The notes under the pieces are model-generated. The model searched no databases. It saw only the letters and a program-made list of their open reading frames with translations, and was not told where the DNA came from. Below are positions 58,605 through 64,000 of a stretch of 64,000 nucleotides of DNA, one piece after another (within the stretch, counting starts at the first letter, position 1; every line of letters begins with the position of its first letter). The position numbers and the translations under genes were made by a program. The DNA lies in the NCBI GenBank assembly GCA_026120185.1, contig JANUWF010002425.1, forward strand, positions 1,178,001 through 1,242,000. The letters run 5' to 3'. Source of the stretch: Voacanga thouarsii (taxonomy: Eukaryota > Streptophyta > Magnoliopsida > Gentianales > Apocynaceae).

Positions 58605-60061
58605 TTATCTTTTGAACTTCAAGTTCACAATGCTTGTGCACGGATCAAGATAATTTAATGATGTTGTCCATGTAAGATCTTTCTTATGCTGTTTATGTTC
58701 TCCTCCTAATTTAGGGAATAATGATTCATCAAAATGATAATCAGCAAATCTTGCTGTGAATATATCTCCTGTCAGGGGTTCAATATACCTGATAATAGAA
58801 AGAGAATCATATCCAACGTATATCACCTTTCTTCTTTGAGGACCTATCTTTATATTTTGGTTTAGTGCAATTGGAACATATACAACACACCTAAAAAATC
58901 TTAATGAGCAATATTTAGTTTTGAACCAAAAGTCAATTGCAAAGGAAAGAATTTATGATAACTAGTTGGCCTTATATGTACAAGTGCTACATCATGTAAA
59001 AGAGCATGTCCCCAGGCAGATGTTGGGAGATTTGTTTTCATTAATAATGGTCTAGTAATTAATTGTAATATTTTAATAAAAGATTCAGTAAGACCATTTT
59101 ATGTATGAATATGAGTTACGGGATGTTCAACATTAATCCCAATTGACATGTAATATGCATCAAAAGTATGTGATGAAAATTTACCAGTATTATCCAAACG
59201 GATATTTTTAATTTGATGGTCAAGAAATTGTACTCGTAATTTAATTATTTGAGCAAATAATCTCGCAAACGCCAAGTTGCGAGTAGATAATAAACACATA
59301 TGTGATCATCGGGATGATGCATCAATTAATACCTTAAAATATCTGAATGGTTCACATGGTGGATAAATAGGTCCGCAAATGTCTCCATGAATCCGTTCAA
59401 GAAATGTAGGACTTTCAACTCCTACTTTTACTGGTGATGGTCTAATAATTAATTTTCCTGGGGAACATGCAATACATGAGAATTTTTCTGATGTCAATAT
59501 CTTTTTATTTTTTAAGGGATGACCATGTGTATTCTCAATTATTCTTCTCATCATAGTAGATCTCGGATGACCCAACCGATCATGCCAAATGCTAAAAATA
59601 GTAGGATCAATAAACTTCTGATTTACTAGATGATGAATTTTACTTGTACATATTTTTGTAAAATATAAGCCAGTAGAAAATGACGGCAGTTTTTCTAATA
59701 CAGATTTCTTACCCAAATTAATTTGAATAATATAAAGATACTCAATACTATTTTCCTCATTTGTTTCAATATGATACCAATTTCTACAGATATCTTTAAA
59801 ACTCAATACATTTCTTCTGAATTTTGAGAAAAATAGTGTTTTATCAATAGTAATTGTTGTTCCTTCAGGCAACAATATACTAGTTCTTTCAGAGCCTTCA
59901 ATCACATTTGTACTACCGTTTATAGTATAAATATTTATTTCTCCCATTTTGAGATAAGAAAAATATTTCTCATTTTTAAGTATGGTGTGTGTAATTCCAC
60001 TATCAATAATACATACATCATCATTAACAATAGCCATCTGAACAAAAATATGTATATACAA
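58605..60061 (-). pseudogene. Copia protease and integrase relic
   Basis: The protease active site is CIIDSGITHTIL (about 60010-59975), with the DSG triad. The pre-integrase zinc-binding region reads IWHDRLGHPRSTMMRRIIENT (59590-59525) and FSCIACSPGKL, an HX3H...CX2C arrangement with the downstream pair partly preserved. The integrase core begins FLERIHGDICGPIYPPCEPF, with the first catalytic Asp in GDICG. After a stop at 59306 it continues VQFLDHQIKNIRLDNTGKFS (second Asp in LDNTG) and GINVEHPVTHIHT*NGLTESF, with the catalytic Glu position kept in TESF. The 251-codon first part is open, unusual for this element. Confidence 0.8.
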
Positions 60062-60299
60062 ACATAAATATTATTAGAATATAATGAAAATTTAAAAATA
60101 TCATAGTGAGACATTAGTTCTTCTAGACACTGCCATCACCAATTAAATGGTCTATCCTACCATTTGGGTGTTTGAAAAAATCAAATACATCCATATGGGT
60201 AATATTGATATTAAGATCTTCAGGAACAATATCATCATCCTCAGCATCATTTACTGGATGTTGAGAAAATTTTACTTTTTATTTTTCTTTTTCAGTGAA

Positions 60300-61180
60300 G
60301 TTTGATATAATTCCACTAAATACTTAGCCGTATGATAGTTACGTGATCAATGACCTTTCATGCCACATCTATAACATTTACCCTCATCATTTTCTTCCAT
60401 TTTTTTTTCTTTTCCCTTATTATCTTTTATGTTCCACTTCAGGTGGCCAGTATTTCTCACAGCTTGATTATTACTGTGATAAAGGAAATATTGAGCGTGT
60501 CCACGACCATAATCACGACCACAGCCACAGCCACGGCCACGACTACGACTATAACGATGGCTTCTGCTAAAGATAACAGCATTCACTTCTGGGAGTGCTG
60601 TTAAGCCAGTTGGTCTGACTTCGTGATTTTTCAATAATAACTCATTATTTTTCTCTGCAATGATGAGGACAATAATTAAATCTGTAAATTTTGTATACCA
60701 TTTTTCTCGATATTGTTGTTGCAAGATAATATTCGAGACATGAAAGGTGGACAATGTCTTCTCCAACATATCTTCATCAGTAACTTTTTCTCCACATAAT
60801 TTTAACTAAGATGTAACTTTATACATAGTAGAGCTATATTTATTCACAATTTTAAAATCTTGCAACCTCAGGTGCAACCATTCATACCGTACATTGGGTA
60901 GTACGATTATCTTCAGGTGGTCAAATCTTTCTTTTAAATTTACTCACAGGATATATGGATCTTTTTTTATATGATGTTCTATTTTCAAATTTTCGTCGAT
61001 ATGATGACGGATAAAAATCAAAGCTTTGGCATTTTGTTGTGCAGATGCACTATTATTTTCTTGAATAGTTTCACTAAGGCCTTCAACATTTAAATGCATT
61101 TCTGTATCGAGAACCCATGACATATAATTCTTTCCAGAAATATCAAGGGGCTACAAATTCGAGTTTAGTAAGGTTAGCCA
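60300..61180 (-). pseudogene. Copia gag relic
   Basis: The C-terminal half is open over 140 codons (60769-60347): EKTLSTFHVSNIILQQQYRE, ELLLKNHEVRPTGLTALPEV, an Arg/Gly-rich basic stretch (RGRGCGCGRDYGRGH) and the zinc knuckle CYRCGMKGHWSRNY (CX2CX4H, final Cys changed to Tyr). The N-terminal part (61180-60780) is broken by stops. Gag packages the element RNA; this copy could not. Confidence 0.75.
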
Positions 61181-61302
61181 TAGAGATAAATACATACGTA
61201 CCTGTCTTCTAGCTTGTGTAACGGTAGAGACTCCTGCTTTAGTCTTCTGGCTTTTGTAACGGCAGAGACTCGTACTAGTAACGTATTATAAAATTTTGAT
61301 AG

Positions 61303-61597
61303 TGGTAGAATAAAATCTACACAATAAGAAATCTCTAAATATTATTTGCACAATAAGTTCTTTAAACTTCTCTCTTTCTTTTCTCTCACAATTTTCTCTA
61401 ACAATTCTTTCACAAAATATGATATATTTCAAGCTTGGGAAAAGCTCTATTTATAGAGCTCTTATTAGTGAAATTCATCATCTTCCACTAATATGAATTA
61501 GTAATGTCTCTACTAACTCTTAATGTTGGACATCTATATCTATAATTAGTGGAGCTTCCACTAATAAAATTAGTAGAGCTTCCACTAATTTTTAACA
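61303..61597 (-). repeat. 5' LTR of the copia element in segment C
   Basis: 295 bp. It is longer than the 3' LTR because of a 24-bp tandem duplication (AATTAGTAGAGCTTCCACT-type unit, 61547-61590). Confidence 0.85.
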
Positions 61598-62060
61598 TAT
61601 AAGAATATTAATTATAATTTTCACTAGATTTTACGTTAGGTAGAAAAACCACAAATTTATGATGTTTTCAAGGAACATAAGGTTATAAGGTAGTAATGCC
61701 ATAGCAACTAAAATGTTCTCCTAATCAGCTTTCTAATTTATAAAGCAGTAAATGAGGGCATAAACATTGCGCGCATACCTAAAATGGCTAAGCTTTTTGC
61801 ATATTGCATGCACTGATGCTCAAATTATTTCTATGTGATCCTTGAATTAGAATATTAATTATATATTGGAGGTTATATTTGAAATTCACTGGCATAAAGC
61901 TGTGGAAGTCGATTTGTTCAGTGATATTTCCGGAGTCTATAACCATTATTATACATATAATCATATGTATAGTGCCATGATATTAAAATTTTGACAAACC
62001 AAAACCTTCCCCTTCAGCAAAACCCAAGCAATTGAATCTAATGAATTTCAAAACCCTTGA

Positions 62061-64000
62061 TGTAACACCCCCTCTTAAGTGGCCCAAATGGCAAGGGAAT
62101 GTTGCTCCTTCCTTTCAAACTAGGTGTCTTTATAATGAAGGAAGAAAAAGAAATAATAAGGTAAACTAAATATTAAACCTCAAAGTGGGAAGTTGAATTT
62201 TCCATCTAAATAAATCCTAATACAAAGATGCAAGGGTAAACCTTGCTAACCAAAATAAAACCACTACATAACATAAATGGAGTGATAGTAATAAAGAATT
62301 AAAACCTAGTCTATTACAAAAGGATCTTCTGCACTCGTCTTGATAATTATATACTATCGTGAAAACTATGGTTACAAAAATTTGTGTGAGATTATAAATA
62401 ATCTCAGTAAGTATGTGGTGTGAAAATGACAGTTAAAAAATCTATGGCATGATGCATGAATATGCAATAATTTGAACGGATGTAATCATTAGAAAATTTA
62501 GCATTTATTCATCTCAAATTTTGGAGAGAAAATCACAAGTATGATTACATATGATATGTAGATAAGGGTTTTGTTGGGCAATCAATTCAAGTCAAAATTC
62601 CTAGAATGAAGATTCATTTTGGAGAAAGTCTTAAACCCGTCATCAACAAGTCAAATCGCATATCAAGACCACGAATCTATGATACTGCATAAATATGACC
62701 ATGACATATTTAATGCCGAGAAAACATATTAGGCAGGGTGTACATCCCCCCCCCGCCCAAGAGGATACCCCACTATCCCTCTCATAAATAAACAGACCAG
62801 ATGTCCCACGTCCATTCTCGGGTTCCTTTTTTGGATTGTTGCTAGTTAAGGACATGACTCAACTACTAGGACTATCGTCCCATTTGGAAAAGACAAATTT
62901 TCAAAGAAGGCCAATCAATTGGAATCCTCTCCTTTTCTAACGATAGCTAGTCTTATAGTCTTGTCCCTTAAGTACTTAAGTCTATAATAGAGCAGTTCAA
63001 GATATTCCCATTCCGATATGGAATATACAATTTCTCCAGTCTTCCAAAACCAAATTTTTTGAAATTCAACGCAAACATAAATGCAAAATCGTATTTTCTC
63101 CCTAAAAGTTTCCAAAATTGAAATTCTTACATCCATTCTATCCATATTTGTTTAAGGCTTAATAAATCATTTCGTTCATAAAATGCTTCAAAGCGATATT
63201 GATAGGAGCCAAATTCTCATGCTATGATTTTCGCAATTATATGCATGAAGGACATTGTAGTTAGATATAAATATTAATACATGACTCCTAATCAAACATA
63301 ATATTCATAAGAATTCTCAAAATGGAACATGCATAATTTCCATGTAGAAGTTGTAAAGTGATAAGGGGAATACCAAGTGCAATAAAATGGATTATCAAGG
63401 AGATTGTTGCTATAGATAAAATGAAAATCATATCATGAGCTTTTTTGTGTCATAAATGTGTATGCATGATCATATGAATTTTCCATAAAGTTATATTGCA
63501 TAAAACATCATGAGATGTAAGGACTTACCTCTTGTCAAAAAACCTAGCAAAATATCTTTCAAATTTCTTAAGCGCTCCTCCCTTTTAAGTCCGGCTCCAA
63601 GTCTAATATAAATTGTACAAGAATCAATCTCTTGTCTACAAGTTCATAGAGATCATACCAAATAAATTCCATAAGGAAAAAAATATTACTTGTACTCCAA
63701 GTAATCTCTACTATTTTCTAACGCTAAACACAATCTTCTATGCTAACTATATTTATCCTAAACCCCAAATCAGACAAACAGTCCTAATACAACTTTCCTA
63801 CATAAGTTAGGAAGGAAAGTACTTCGCCAAGTTAGAAGGAGTAATTAAATAAATAAATAAATAATGAATAAATAACTAAGTGGGTAAATAAATAAGTACT
63901 TTATTAATTAACTAGTTAAATGAGAAAATTAGTAAATAGATAGGTAAATAATTAAGTAGATGAATAAATGAGTAGATAGATAAATAGATGAATAAATAGT
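62061..64000 (+). mobile_element. Giant TGTAACACCC-type LTR, 5' part (runs off the window end)
   Basis: Starts TGTAACACCCCCTCTTAAG. It keeps GGTGTCTTTATAATGAAGG at 62124-62142, AATCTCAGTAAGTATG about 340 bp in, and the internal blocks shared with 30921-33316. The left flank CTTGA (62056-62060) would be its target duplication. It inserted into segment C at a place where A continues uninterrupted (near 18236). No coding domain up to the window end, which fits a very long LTR. Confidence 0.65.
63840..64000. repeat. Degenerate AAAT/AGAT tetranucleotide repeat
   Basis: (AAAT)n with interruptions passes into TAGATAGATAAATAGATGAATAAATAG at the window end. Confidence 0.85.

Larger units (their letters stand above)
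56156..61597 (-). mobile_element. Degenerate full-length Ty1/copia element, 5.4 kb
   Basis: Minus-strand element with 5' LTR 61597-61303 and 3' LTR 56426-56156 (TGTTAAAAATTAGTGGAAG...TTCTACCA), and gag, protease, integrase, RT and RNase H relics in copia order. The purine-rich AATGGGGAGTGTTGTGAATA (56446-56427) precedes the 3' LTR. The flanking pentamers (GATTA and TATAA) do not match, so the duplication is lost or the ends are off by some bases. Segment A gives the empty site. Confidence 0.85.
54567..62060 (-). repeat. Segment C of the threefold repeated segment
   Basis: Inverted relative to A. 54567-55255 matches A g1/g2 (21880-22270, 24540-24965) and B 46595-47960. 55740-56130 matches A 18755-19170 and B 50030-50575. 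61600-62056 matches A 18240-18750. The copia element 56156-61597 splits it at a point where A is uninterrupted, and the giant LTR at 62061 cuts off the rest. 55256-55740 has no visible counterpart. No host gene recognised. Confidence 0.7.

Noticed and set aside
56151..61602. Target duplication around the copia element in segment C
   Set aside because: The flanks are GATTA and TATAA; no convincing match, so none is reported.

Overview
The window is AT-rich intergenic DNA from a flowering plant. It has no prokaryotic layout: no operons, no ribosome binding sites, no long intact ORFs. Almost everything recognisable is a nested and decayed plant transposable element: Ty3/gypsy (Athila-like, Tat-like, and giant TGTAACACCC-type LTRs of probable Tekay/Del affinity), Ty1/copia, L1-type LINE, CACTA and a MITE. 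I see no intact host protein-coding gene. Two short stretches look like promoter plus 5' leader of host genes on the minus strand (34.2-34.3 kb and 51.3-51.5 kb). The species cannot be named from the sequence.

Layout. 1-676: start of a giant LTR on the minus strand, lying against 828-7724, a pol-less Athila-like element (gag relic, an internal promoter with a leader intron, an extra ORF relic, 3' LTR). 7725-13013: a copia-type LTR split by a 4,691-bp TG...CA element (8213-12903) with a perfect GGTAA target duplication, best read as a solo giant LTR. 13014-14356: a further TGTAACAC-type sequence. 14357-16689: a short copia element that carries only gag between two 484/488-bp LTRs. 16690-24965: segment A of a threefold repeated host segment, broken up by a CACTA end, LINE ORF1 (DUF4283) pieces and a 152-bp tandem array. 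24966-30920: the 3' half of a Tat-like element (Tat-2) on the minus strand. 30921-33316: a giant LTR piece. 33317-35061: probably host sequence. 35062-45956: a structurally complete Tat-like element (Tat-1, 10.9 kb, perfect CTTAT duplication). 46595-51045 and 54567-62060: segments B and C, inverted relative to A, with a LINE reverse transcriptase relic between them and a 5.4-kb copia element inside C. 62061-64000: start of another giant LTR.

The most interesting system is in Tat-1 and Tat-2. Both carry, between pol and the 3' LTR and on the opposite strand to gag-pol, a roughly 900-residue gene: a plant-mobile-domain-like N-terminal part, a basic/acidic linker, a coiled coil and an acidic tail. 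Both copies keep a TATA-like box before the ATG and an 80-bp GT-AG intron at the same place and in the same phase. The intron is antisense to the retroelement genome, so it would survive retrotransposition. Both copies are now broken by stops and frameshifts.

Segments A, B and C allow a clean reading of insertion history. Each acts as the empty site for insertions in the others: the copia element and giant LTR in C, the MITE and a 0.87-kb insertion in B, the CACTA and LINE pieces in A.
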